Part shown: positions 17,550 to 25,748 of the stretch, piece by piece
How positions within the stretch are numbered: the stretch's first letter is position 1
Layout of the letters: each line of letters starts with the position of its first letter
DNA from: Nocardioides exalbidus
GTDB taxonomy: Bacteria > Actinomycetota > Actinomycetes > Propionibacteriales > Nocardioidaceae
Assembly (NCBI RefSeq): GCF_900105585.1
Contig: NZ_FNRT01000002.1
Span: 3,782,001-3,846,000, forward strand
Reading direction: 5' to 3'
DNA: 64,000 nt
The notes under the pieces: generated by a model
The model's input: only the letters and a program-made list of their open reading frames with translations
The model's database searches: none
What the model was told of the DNA's origin: nothing
Made by a program: the position numbers and the translations under genes

Positions 17550-18116
17550 TCCCACCATCCGGGGAGCGGGGGCCGCACACGCTGTGGCTCCCGCAACCCG
17601 CACGCTGACCACAGGCGCCGCGGATCTCGACTGCGGCCCACTGTCGGTGGCACGCCGTAGCGTCCTGAAGGCATGGGTGCGACCTGGCCTTCTTCCGGGG
17701 CCAGGTCGCACTGTCAACGATCACCCATCGCGGGTGGAACCACCACCCGGTAGTGGTGAGGTCACTCGAAGACGGCGAAGAATGTACCTGTCAAGCATCT
17801 TCGGCAAATCGCCCTCGCGGGTGGGTCTATCGACTCATCACGCGCCCACCACTCCGCAGGGTCAACGCCCCACAACCGGGTACTCCAGCGCACGACGTCG
17901 ACCGGTCCCCTGCCGGTTCGAACGTCGAGGACCGGACCGCCCAGACCTCGCGGTCCGGTCCGTCCGGAAGACGGGTCCCGCTCGCAGGGCGCGTCGTCGT
18001 GCAACGGGGCCGACGCCTGCAGCGCCCCCGCCGCCCGATAAGTTGGAGTCCTCGCGCGCCTTTGACCCCCGCCTCGCGTCCTCCAGCTGATGTTCCTCGG
18101 AAGGACGATCTCCATC
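17550..18116. other. 567-bp intergenic region
   Basis: No convincing gene was found here. It contains the 13-bp-stem hairpin at 17677-17711 and a CACCAC/GTGGTG inverted repeat near 17740. The distal part should hold the promoter of the second LuxR-type gene. Confidence 0.4.
17677..17711. terminator. hairpin terminator candidate after GlsB gene
   Basis: A perfect 13-bp stem (GTGCGACCTGGCC at 17677-17689 paired with 17699-17711) closes a 9-base loop. No long T run follows, as is common for high-GC actinobacterial terminators. It lies 128 bases after the GlsB-type gene stop. Confidence 0.55.
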
Positions 18117-18740
18117 ATGCGCATCGCTTTGCTCAACCACTCCGACGTGGTCGTCGCGGGTGTCTCATCGATCGTCGGCCGAGAGGGCTCCGACATCCAG
18201 GTCGTGCCTGGTCCCTCACGCGCACACAGCGCGATCGACGTGATGTTTGTCGACCCAGCGCACCAACCGCACGATGAGCCCGCACGCCTCTCCCGCCTCT
18301 TGGCCGACCCCCAGGTCCACCGGGTCGCGGTGCTCACCGGCGCGTTCCGACGACGGACCGCTGGAGCGTTCCTCGCCCGCGGGTACGCCGGCTACCTCAG
18401 CACCGCCCTGCCGCGCCGCGACCTGGTCACGGCGTTGCACGCCATCCACCGCGGCGACCACGTCGTCGCACCGGAGAACGATCGTCCACGCGAGCAGTGG
18501 CCGGGACAACTCTCCGGGCTCACCGCGCGCGAGTCGGACGTACTGACCCTGATCGCAGCCGGCATGAGCAACCACGAGATCGCCGACCGCTACAACCTGA
18601 GCATCAACTCGGTGAAGTCCTACATCCGGGGAGCCTACCGAGCGATCGGTGTCGAGAGCCGTACGAAGGCAGTGCTGTGGGCGCTGACACACGGACTCCA
18701 CGCGCCCGTGGAAGCCAACCGCAGCGCGCATCGACCGTGA
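18117..18740 (+). CDS. LuxR-type regulator with degenerate receiver domain
   Basis: A 207-residue paralogue of the regulator at 16502-17167. The DNA-binding half is canonical (LTARESDVLTLIAAGMSNHE, INSVKSYIRGAYRAIGVESR). The receiver-like half is altered: the acidic pair is replaced by Asn-His (IALLNHSDVVV), and the conserved Lys is Thr (GYLSTALPRR). An Asp remains at the acceptor position (VMFVD). It may therefore act without phosphorylation. The start at ATG 18117 follows GGAAGGA at 18099-18105; an ATG at 18090 is possible. It lies 79 bases before the second glycosyltransferase cassette and is its likely regulator. Confidence 0.85.
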   Translation: MRIALLNHSDVVVAGVSSIVGREGSDIQVVPGPSRAHSAIDVMFVDPAHQPHDEPARLSRLLADPQVHRVAVLTGAFRRRTAGAFLARGYAGYLSTALPRRDLVTALHAIHRGDHVVAPENDRPREQWPGQLSGLTARESDVLTLIAAGMSNHEIADRYNLSINSVKSYIRGAYRAIGVESRTKAVLWALTHGLHAPVEANRSAHRP

Positions 18741-18819
18741 GATGTCGGCCGCGCGTCGATGGCCACCAAGAAGTCCGGCCGGACCAGCATGAGGTGCTCG
18801 CCACGGGGTACCTGCGGCC

Positions 18820-19980
18820 GTGACCACGTCTGAAGCAAGCCTCCGCACCGGGACGGAGGCGGTCGTCCCCCCTGCCCCACGTCGCCGGCGCGCGCACCAG
18901 CCGGTCGTGGCCTCGGTGCCGGCGAACCACGTCTATGTCCGCCACCTGTCCCCGGAGGACGGACCAGGGCCGATCAGGCTCCCCGACCCCGACCCTGACG
19001 GCCGGGCCGCGGCTTCCCAGCGTTGGTGGCCGCCGGTGATGCTGCAGCCGTCCTGGGCTGATTCCCACGAGTTCGACGTGTTCCACCTGCACTTCGGCTT
19101 CGACGCGCGCAGTGAGGCAGACCTGCGCGAGCTGGTCGCGACGCTGAAGCGCCGTCGCAAGCCCCTCGTCTTCACAATCCACGACCTGCGCAACCCGCAC
19201 CACGCCGACCGGGCGGCCCACGACCGGCACCTCGACGTCCTCGTCCCGGCGGCCGACGCACTGATCACCCTGACGCGCGGCGCCGCCGACGAGATCCAGC
19301 GGCGATGGGGCCGGACAGCCCACGTGCTGCCGCACCCGCACGTCGTCCCGCTGGACGTCATGCGGCGTGCAGCCACGATGCGGAACGTACGCCGCAGCGG
19401 TTCCCGAGCTCGACAGTTCCGGGTCGGCCTGCACGTCAAGAGCCTCAGGGCAGCCATGGACCCGCAGCCCCTGGTGCCGGTCCTGCTCGACGCGATACGG
19501 GACCTCCCGGACGCCGTGCTCCAGGTGAACGGACACCACGACGTCCTGCACCCCGACGGTGCCAGGTACGACGCCGGGCTCGCGTCCATGTTGCGGGAGC
19601 ACGCCGACCAGGGTCGGATCGACCTCCGCGTCCACGACTACCTCGGCGACGACGAGCTGTGGGCCTACCTCGCCTCGCTCGACGTGTCGGTCCTCCCCTA
19701 CAGGTTCGGCACCCACAGCGGATGGCTGGAGGCGTGTCGCGACCTCGGGACCGCAGTCATCGCCCCCAGCTGCGGCTACTACGCCGACCAGGCACCGGTC
19801 CTCGATTACGGGCACGACGAGCACCACCTCGACGCCGACAGCCTCGCCGCCGCCGTGCAGGAGGCGTACGACGGTCGGGTTGCCCCCGGGCCGAGCGTCG
19901 AGCAACGACGCAGGCAGCGCACCGAGCTCGCATCGGCGCACGCCCGCATCTACCAGTCGCTGATCGACGGTGCGCGGTGA
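18820..19980 (+). CDS. family 4-type glycosyltransferase
   Basis: This 386-residue protein starts at GTG 18820. It has a GT-B fold with FDVFHLHFGFD and PLVFTIHDLRNPHH in the N-terminal domain and VLPHPHVV, HVKSLR and SVLPYRFGTHSGWLEACRDLG in the C-terminal donor domain. It is the first of four genes joined by GTGA/ATGA overlaps up to 22935, the second glycan cassette. Sugar specificity is unknown. Confidence 0.85.
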   Translation: MTTSEASLRTGTEAVVPPAPRRRRAHQPVVASVPANHVYVRHLSPEDGPGPIRLPDPDPDGRAAASQRWWPPVMLQPSWADSHEFDVFHLHFGFDARSEADLRELVATLKRRRKPLVFTIHDLRNPHHADRAAHDRHLDVLVPAADALITLTRGAADEIQRRWGRTAHVLPHPHVVPLDVMRRAATMRNVRRSGSRARQFRVGLHVKSLRAAMDPQPLVPVLLDAIRDLPDAVLQVNGHHDVLHPDGARYDAGLASMLREHADQGRIDLRVHDYLGDDELWAYLASLDVSVLPYRFGTHSGWLEACRDLGTAVIAPSCGYYADQAPVLDYGHDEHHLDADSLAAAVQEAYDGRVAPGPSVEQRRRQRTELASAHARIYQSLIDGAR

Positions 19981-21044
19981 GGATCTGCCTCATCGCGTCC
20001 AGCCGCTACCCCATCACCGAGCCGTTCGCCGGCGGGTTGGAGTCCATGACGCACACCATGGCGCGCGGACTGTCCGAGCGCGGCCACGAGGTGACCCTGT
20101 TCGCCGGTCCGGGATCCACCTCGCACCCCTCGGTTCGCGTGCTCCCGCTCGCGACCGTCGAGCTGAGCGCGGCTGCTCTGGCGGACGTGAACGCACCGCA
20201 CCCGGAGTGGATCGCCGACCACCACGCCTACCTCGACCTCATGCTGACCCTGTCCCGCACCGGGACGGACGACTACGACGTCGTCCACAACAACAGCCTC
20301 CACCACCTTCCGGTGGCGATGGCCTCCGCGCTCGACGTGCCGCTCCTGACCACGTTGCACACTCCCCCGCTGCCGATGCTCGAGTCCGCGCTCGCGCTGT
20401 CCCCGCGGCCAGGGCGGTTCGTCGCGGTGAGCGGGTGGACCGCGGACGCCTGGCGTCACGTGGTCGACAGCGAGGTGGTGCTCAACGGCCTCGACCTGCG
20501 CGACTGGCCCCCGGGCGAAGGAGGCGGACCTGCGGTCTGGTCGGGCCGGATCGTCCCCGAGAAGGCACCACACCTGGCGATCGAGGCGTGCCGCGCCGCA
20601 GGCGTACCCCTCGTGCTGGCGGGGCCCGTCCAGGACCAGGAGTACTTCCGGCGCGAGGTCGCGCCACGCCTCGGCCAACGCGCGAGGTATGCCGGCCACC
20701 TGGACGGGCAGGCACTGTCCGCCCTGCTGCGTCGCTCGTCGGTAGCCGTCGTGACGCCCGTGTGGGACGAGCCCTACGGCCTCGTGGCAGCAGAAGCCAT
20801 GGCCAGCGGGACGCCGGTGGCAGCCTTCGCGCGAGGAGGACTCGCCCAGGTGGTGGCACCCGAGGCAGGGGTGCTGGCCGCACCGGGCGACGTGGATGCG
20901 CTGACCCACGCCGTGGCGAGCGCCGTGCAGCTCGACCGAGGGGCCGTACGCGCACACGCAGAGGCGACGTGCAGCGCCGACCGCATGATCGCGCGCTACC
21001 TCGACCTCTACGCAGATCTCGGCCGCCAGCAGGACGCGGCGTGA
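19977..21044 (+). CDS. family 4 glycosyltransferase
   Basis: The start is GTG 19977, overlapping the previous stop. The 355-residue product shows the N-terminal GT4 entry SSRYPITEPFAGGLESMTH, then FVAVSGWTADAW and VLNGLDLRDWPP, and the donor-domain blocks WSGRIVPEKAPHLAIEACR and VVTPVWDEPYGLVAAEAMAS, whose two Glu residues are the GT4 EX7E motif. This resembles mannosyl- or glucosyltransferases acting on lipid or protein-linked glycans. The long upstream in-frame extension overlaps the preceding gene and is not used. Confidence 0.9.
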   Translation: MRICLIASSRYPITEPFAGGLESMTHTMARGLSERGHEVTLFAGPGSTSHPSVRVLPLATVELSAAALADVNAPHPEWIADHHAYLDLMLTLSRTGTDDYDVVHNNSLHHLPVAMASALDVPLLTTLHTPPLPMLESALALSPRPGRFVAVSGWTADAWRHVVDSEVVLNGLDLRDWPPGEGGGPAVWSGRIVPEKAPHLAIEACRAAGVPLVLAGPVQDQEYFRREVAPRLGQRARYAGHLDGQALSALLRRSSVAVVTPVWDEPYGLVAAEAMASGTPVAAFARGGLAQVVAPEAGVLAAPGDVDALTHAVASAVQLDRGAVRAHAEATCSADRMIARYLDLYADLGRQQDAA

Positions 21045-22069
21045 CCGACCGGATCGGCTACTACGTGCACCACGTCGGTGAGGGGCACCGACGACGCGCC
21101 GAGGTGCTCGCCGCCCGGCTGTCCCGCGACGGCGTCGCCGTGACCGGACTGTCGACCCTCCCGCGACCGGCCCGATGGATCGGTGACTGGGTCGAGCTCC
21201 CCCGCGACGACGACGGCGACCCTCGAGACACTGGTGCGAACGGCCACCTCCACTGGGCTCCACTGCTGCACGACGGAGCCCGGGCTCGCGCCGCGGCGAT
21301 CTCGTCCTGGATCGAGTCCGCGCGCCCGGAGCTGGTCGTCGTGGACGTGTCGGTGGAGGTCCTCCTCCTGGCGCGGCTGCACGGAGTGCCGACCATCGCG
21401 GTGGTGCTGCCCGGACAGCGCGACGACGCTGCCCACCTCCTGGGCTTCGGAACCGCGGAGGCGCTCGTCGCGTTCTGGCCCGCCGACGCGCGCGGTATGT
21501 CCCCCGGGCTGCCGGAAGCCGTCGCCCGGCGCCTCGTGCCGGTCGGCGCGCTCTCCCGCCACCCGGTGCGCGAGCCGCGCGCCCGCCCCAGGACGGTGGC
21601 CCCGCGCTCCGTCGCGCTGATGCTCGGCTCCGGCGGACACCAGGTGAGAGCCGAGGACGTCGCTGCAGCGCGAGCAGCGACCCCCGACTGGCAGTGGCAC
21701 GTCCTCGGTGCTGACGAGCACACCTGGGTCGAGGACCCGTCGCCGACGTTGGACCGGGTGGACGTCGTGGTCACCCATGCCGGTCAGAACGCGATCGCCG
21801 AGACGGCAGCCGCCAGGAGGCCGGCAGTCGTCATCCCTCAGTCGCGTCCGCACCACGAGCAACACGTGACGGCCGACTGCCTGGCGGCGGACTGGCCCGC
21901 CGTGGTCTGCCGGACCTGGCCCACCGGGCAGTGGCCCGCCGTCCTCGCCCGGGCTGCCTCCCTGGACGCAGGCGGCTGGGCAGGCTGGTGCGACGGCGGT
22001 GCCGCCGATCGGTTCGCGGACGTCGTCCTGGCCACCCGCCAGCGCGTCCGCGGCGGCGGTTCCGGATGA
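21041..22069 (+). CDS. MurG-like (GT28 C-terminal type) glycosyltransferase
   Basis: The start is GTG 21041, overlapping the previous stop. The 342-residue product starts GYYVHHVGEGHRRRAEVLAA, the glycine/histidine loop of GT28-like enzymes. It carries LMLGSGGHQ and VVVTHAGQNAIAETAAARRP in its C-terminal half, the nucleotide-sugar binding part of MurG-type proteins, followed by VVIPQSRPHHEQ. It probably uses a UDP-sugar. It is the third gene of the coupled cassette. Confidence 0.85.
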   Translation: MTDRIGYYVHHVGEGHRRRAEVLAARLSRDGVAVTGLSTLPRPARWIGDWVELPRDDDGDPRDTGANGHLHWAPLLHDGARARAAAISSWIESARPELVVVDVSVEVLLLARLHGVPTIAVVLPGQRDDAAHLLGFGTAEALVAFWPADARGMSPGLPEAVARRLVPVGALSRHPVREPRARPRTVAPRSVALMLGSGGHQVRAEDVAAARAATPDWQWHVLGADEHTWVEDPSPTLDRVDVVVTHAGQNAIAETAAARRPAVVIPQSRPHHEQHVTADCLAADWPAVVCRTWPTGQWPAVLARAASLDAGGWAGWCDGGAADRFADVVLATRQRVRGGGSG

Positions 22070-22935
22070 GTGGCGTCGCCGTCGTGACGATCGCCCACGG
22101 ACGCCACGAGCACCTCGCGGCGCAGCACCTCGGACTGGCGTCAGGGACCGAGCTCCCGGACTCCTACGTCGTGGTCGCCATGGACGATCCCGGCATCACC
22201 GAGCACTCCGTCGGATCGCTGCACCGCACGGTCGTCCACCACGGCCCTACGGCTCACGGTGGCCTGCCCCTGGCCGCCGCGCGCAACCTCGGCGTCCGGA
22301 GGGCGATCGAGGGTGGCGCGGATGTCGTCGTCCTCCTGGACGTGGACTGCCTCCCCGGCGCCGAGCTGGTGGCGGCCTACGCAGACGTCGTGGGGCGCAG
22401 GCCGGAGTCGATCTGGTCCGGGCCGGTGACCTACCTTCCTCCACCGCCCCCCGATGGCTACCCCGACGACCCGCGGGAGCTCGAGGACTGGGACGACCCA
22501 CACCCTGCGCGCCCGATGCCGGACCGTGGCCAGCACCTGGACGCGACGGACCCCGACCTCTTCTGGTCACTGTCGTTCGCGACGCACCGCGCGACCTGGG
22601 AACGCACGGGCGGGTTCTGCGAGGACTACGTCGGTTACGGCGGAGAGGACACCGACTTCGCCCGGACCGCGATCGCCGCCGGGGTGGGTCTCGGCTGGAT
22701 CGGGGATGCCCGCGCCTACCACCAGCACCATCCGGTCAGCAGCCCGCCCGTCGAGCACCTCAACGACATCCTGAGGAACGGACGCATCTACGCGGAGCGC
22801 TGGGGCCAGTGGCCGATGGCGGGGTGGCTGCAGGAGTTCGAACGGCTGGGACTCGTGCGACGGGTGCCGCACGGGTGGGCGCGCACCACCGCCTCCACCA
22901 TCAGCACCGCTGCCACACCGGCCCCGCCGCCCTGA
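22066..22935 (+). CDS. family 2 glycosyltransferase, last of cassette
   Basis: A 289-residue GT-A protein from ATG 22066, overlapping the previous stop (ATGA). Motifs are VAVVTIAHGRHEHL at the N-terminus, the DxD-like VVLLDVDCLPGAELV, and GGFCEDYVGYGGEDTDFART, the acceptor-site ED motif also present in the GT2 at 10416-11687. The two cassettes therefore contain related GT2 enzymes. It closes the four-gene cassette and is followed by an 11-bp tandem repeat. Confidence 0.88.
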   Translation: MSGVAVVTIAHGRHEHLAAQHLGLASGTELPDSYVVVAMDDPGITEHSVGSLHRTVVHHGPTAHGGLPLAAARNLGVRRAIEGGADVVVLLDVDCLPGAELVAAYADVVGRRPESIWSGPVTYLPPPPPDGYPDDPRELEDWDDPHPARPMPDRGQHLDATDPDLFWSLSFATHRATWERTGGFCEDYVGYGGEDTDFARTAIAAGVGLGWIGDARAYHQHHPVSSPPVEHLNDILRNGRIYAERWGQWPMAGWLQEFERLGLVRRVPHGWARTTASTISTAATPAPPP

Positions 22936-22979
22936 ACCCCGTCGGAACCCCGTCGGGACCCCGTCAGGACCCCGTCAGG
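22936..22979. repeat. 4 x 11-bp tandem repeat
   Basis: Four consecutive units of ACCCCGTCRGR lie at 22936-22946, 22947-22957, 22958-22968 and 22969-22979. They occupy the gap between two convergent genes, and the last unit covers the stop codon of the CDGSH gene. It may be a slippage product with no function. Confidence 0.75.
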
Positions 22980-23181
22980 ACCTGTTGCGCCGGAGGACCT
23001 TGTGCGTCCCGTCGCACCACGGCAACCGGCTCGACTTGGCGCACCTGCACAGCGCCACCACGGGACGGTCGACGGCGTGCACCGTGCCCTCCTCGTCCTC
23101 GATCGAGGTCGCTCCCCGCACCAGCATGGGGCCGTGCGGCTCGAGCACCACGTCGGGGTGGGGGAAGTCGCGCTCGGTCAC
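22975..23181 (-). CDS. CDGSH iron-sulfur domain protein
   Basis: A 68-residue protein read from GTG 23181, which overlaps the stop of the diiron-enzyme gene (GTGA). An ATG 15 bases earlier is the alternative. The C-terminal half carries the complete CDGSH signature CRCAKSSRLPWCDGTHK (three Cys and one His that ligate a redox-active, labile [2Fe-2S] cluster). A short beta-rich N-terminal part precedes it. The overlap with the upstream gene argues that the two products act together, perhaps in electron or iron supply to the diiron site. Confidence 0.9.
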   Translation of the reverse strand: MTERDFPHPDVVLEPHGPMLVRGATSIEDEEGTVHAVDRPVVALCRCAKSSRLPWCDGTHKVLRRNRS

Positions 23182-24134
23182 GCCTCGACTCCCCACTGCC
23201 GCAACAGTGCACCGGCGAACCTCGCCTCTAGGTCGAGGCAGGTGAAGGCGCCGAAGAGGATGTCCCCGACCAGCGCCGGCTCGTCAGCCGCGAGCGACCC
23301 GCAGATCTCGCGCGCGGCCAAAACCTCGTGGATGGCGTCGGCCTCGACGTGCTCGTCGAAGTAGCCCACCATCGCACCGGTCAGCTCGAGTCGCTGGAGA
23401 CCCTGGACCATCTTCCGGGCAGGGAGGGAGCTTGTCATCTCGAACGCCGCCAGGTGGCCCACCGCGGCTCCCCGTAAGCGGCGCACCATGCCGAACATCG
23501 ACAGCGCGTTGTTGAGCTCGAGGGTCTCGGGCAACGCGTCGTCTAGGTAGGCGCCGTACTCCGGGCGGAGTCCCACGTCGAGCATCCCGCGCGCGAAGAG
23601 GTGCGCGTGCATCCGGTTCGGGTCACCGTCGCCGTACTCGTCGTACTGCAGCTGGACGAGCGCAGCCTTGGCGCGTGTCGGCAGGCGCGGGATCGCCCAC
23701 GTGGTGGGGTCGGCCTCCTTGAGCTGGTAGACCGAGCGCTGCCGCAGCAGCTCGAGCACCTCCTCGACATCGGCGTGCCGCCGGACGTGGTCGGCGAGCG
23801 AGGGACCGTCGTCGTCGGCGACCATCGACTGGAGCGCTGCGGGCACGCCGGCCGGCTCGACGTCGTCGGTTGACGACCATCGCCCGCGCAGGCGCTGCTC
23901 GAGCGCCACCTCGAGCGCGCGGCGCACGACGAGGACGTCGACGACCTCCTCTGCGTCGTCGACGGCGTCCTCGAAGCCGCGGTAGGACAGCTCGTGCAGC
24001 GTCCACAGCGCCAGGCACTCGTCGTCCCACGACCCCGCTGCGGGTGCGGCGGGCGCTATCTCCCGGTCGGAGGACTCGCTGAGCCGCGCCGCGACCCAAT
24101 CGCTCAGTGGGCCGCGCGGCTTCGGCATCCTCAT
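23178..24134 (-). CDS. iron-containing redox enzyme (haem-oxygenase-like diiron fold)
   Basis: A 318-residue all-helical protein with the pattern of the haem-oxygenase-like diiron oxidase/oxygenase family. Helices carry LWTLHELSYRGFED, QLQYDEYGDGDPNRMHAHLF, HLAAFEMTSS and YFDEHVEADAIHE, a spaced Glu/His set suitable for two iron ions. Known members cleave C-C bonds or oxidise amines, but the substrate cannot be predicted here. It lies 124 bases after the sigma factor gene and overlaps the CDGSH gene, suggesting one redox unit at the end of the array. Confidence 0.8.
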   Translation of the reverse strand: MRMPKPRGPLSDWVAARLSESSDREIAPAAPAAGSWDDECLALWTLHELSYRGFEDAVDDAEEVVDVLVVRRALEVALEQRLRGRWSSTDDVEPAGVPAALQSMVADDDGPSLADHVRRHADVEEVLELLRQRSVYQLKEADPTTWAIPRLPTRAKAALVQLQYDEYGDGDPNRMHAHLFARGMLDVGLRPEYGAYLDDALPETLELNNALSMFGMVRRLRGAAVGHLAAFEMTSSLPARKMVQGLQRLELTGAMVGYFDEHVEADAIHEVLAAREICGSLAADEPALVGDILFGAFTCLDLEARFAGALLRQWGVEA

Positions 24135-24258
24135 GATCTCAACTCCGACTTCACCATCTTGCTCTCATCCGTCTCCTCCGAGCGTTGCGCTCGTGCCTGC
24201 CAGTGCCCCGACCTGGACGCGGCATGCGTCCGTCCGATGGCTCGTCGGTGAACGCACC

Positions 24259-25074
24259 TCATGCGGCCGCGTCGTTCTCGACCAGGTACCGGTGCAGGTC
24301 GCGCAGGATGCGAGTCAGGACTCGAGAGACGCTCGTCTGCGTCAGGCCGACCGCATCGGCGATCTCCTGCTGGGAGCGCTGCTCGTAGAACCGCAGCAGG
24401 AGTATTCGCCGGTCCCGGGCGGAGATCCGCCCCATGACGGGAGCCAGCACCACCCGTGCGTCTACCGCATCGAATGCACCGTCCCAGTCCCCCACCACAT
24501 CGCCCGGAGCAGTCGAACCGGAGGCTCCGTCCAGCGACGTCGGCGTGAAGCACCCATCCACCGCGAGCGCCTCCTCGACGTCACGCACGTCGACGTCAAG
24601 ATGCGCAGCCAGCTCGCTCGGGCGCGGCGCGCGACCCCAACGCTGTTCGAGAACGAGACGAGCGCGTCCGATCGTGGACTGGAGCTCCTGGATCCGGCGG
24701 GGTGGACGGATCGTCCAGCCGAAGTCCCGGAAGTGCCGACGGAGCTCCCCTCGCACGGTGGGAACGGCGAACGACATGAAGTCGTGTCCGGCGTCTGCGT
24801 CGAAGCGCCGCGCTGCCTTGACGAGTCCGATCATGGCAACCTGCTCCAGGTCGTCGAGGTCCACCCCACGGTTCCGGTACCGCGCTGCCAGGGCACGCGC
24901 CATCGGGATGTTGGTCGAGATCAGGTCATCGACCAGCTGCGCGCGGTCAACTGACTCATGACAACTATGTCGAAGCTCCGCGGCGATGGCGTCGGTGCGC
25001 TGCTGGCGATGTTGGCGCGCGGTCAGCGATGCGGAGGGAGTCTGCGGCTCGCAGACGAGAGAGACGGGGACCAC
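24259..25074 (-). CDS. SigB/SigF-type RNA polymerase sigma factor
   Basis: A 271-residue sigma-70 family protein. Region 2 is IPMARALAARYRNRGVDL followed by DDLEQVAMIGLVKAARRFD. Region 3 contains RPSELAAHLDVDVRDVEEAL. Region 4 ends RSQQEIADAVGLTQTSVSRV. This is the SPO/stress (SigB/F/G) group. An internal start at GTG 25074 is supported by AGGAG at 25086-25082 on the minus strand, 7 bases before the start. The reading frame is, however, open upstream through the BLUF coding region to 25620 and beyond, so the sigma factor may also be made as a BLUF fusion of 453 residues. No anti-sigma gene is adjacent; a STAS protein lies 5 kb away. Confidence 0.9.
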   Translation of the reverse strand: MVPVSLVCEPQTPSASLTARQHRQQRTDAIAAELRHSCHESVDRAQLVDDLISTNIPMARALAARYRNRGVDLDDLEQVAMIGLVKAARRFDADAGHDFMSFAVPTVRGELRRHFRDFGWTIRPPRRIQELQSTIGRARLVLEQRWGRAPRPSELAAHLDVDVRDVEEALAVDGCFTPTSLDGASGSTAPGDVVGDWDGAFDAVDARVVLAPVMGRISARDRRILLLRFYEQRSQQEIADAVGLTQTSVSRVLTRILRDLHRYLVENDAAA

Positions 25075-25199
25075 GGCACTACTCCTGCCGATCGTCTGGT
25101 GCTCACCGTGGTCTCCAGCAAGGACGTTCCTCCACCTTGCCACCCGCGGTCGAAGCGTGTGCTCCCCCCTACGGACGTGTGCCCTCAGTGCGGGACGTC

Positions 25200-25620
25200 C
25201 TAGGCGACGAGCTCGTCGAAGACGCGCCGAGACGTCAGAGTCACCCGATGACTGACGAGCAGCCACTTCTTCGATCTCACCCGTGCGCAGGTAGTCGGTG
25301 AAGCCGGGGATGATCGCCGCCTTATCCCTCGCGATGACGCGGCACCCCATGAACCACGCAGTGAAGCGTCTCGTCTCGATCCTCTCTCGGCGCACGATGA
25401 ACAGGTCTCGGTGACGAGGATCGGCGTCGATGAGCGTGAACAGGGCGTCGACCGAGTCATCGGGTCCCTCGAGGGTCTGCAGGAAGATGCCGCCCGAGTA
25501 CAGCATCATCCCCGTCACGCCGAGTCGTTCGTTCCTGGCGCGAGACACCCGCACGAGGTCGTCGAGCTTGTCCTTGGTGAACGTGTGGTCGGTCGAGCTC
25601 AGGTAGGTCAGTGAAAGCAC
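25200..25620 (-). CDS. BLUF blue-light sensor domain, frame open into sigma factor
   Basis: From GTG 25620 (GGAG four bases upstream) the product begins with a BLUF domain. It has the FAD-binding residues Tyr6 (LTYLSS), Asn30 (SRARNERLG), Gln48 (IFLQTLEGP), and the switch residues Trp89/Met91 (AWFMG). BLUF domains sense blue light through hydrogen-bond changes around flavin. After about residue 132 the frame continues without a stop into the sigma factor gene (to 24259). In the alternative frame the last codons read RVFDELVA and stop at 25200 with perfect GC3, so a 1-2 base frameshift near 25215-25225 may have removed the native end. The end given here assumes that; the fusion would span 24259-25620. 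A GGGTAT box at 25669-25664 resembles a SigB/F -10 element. Confidence 0.75.
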
Positions 25621-25748
25621 AGGTCTCCGCGGTTCAAGTGACGGACGTTCCGCCACTTCGCGGATACCCGTTCCTCACGGGGCAATGTTCACGTGACCCT
25701 CGAGACTGTTTCTCGGCTTCCTCAAGGCTCTCGTCGAGGTCGCCACCG

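Noticed and set aside
22936..22979. CRISPR-like repeat
   Set aside because: Units are only 11 bases, contiguous and without spacers.
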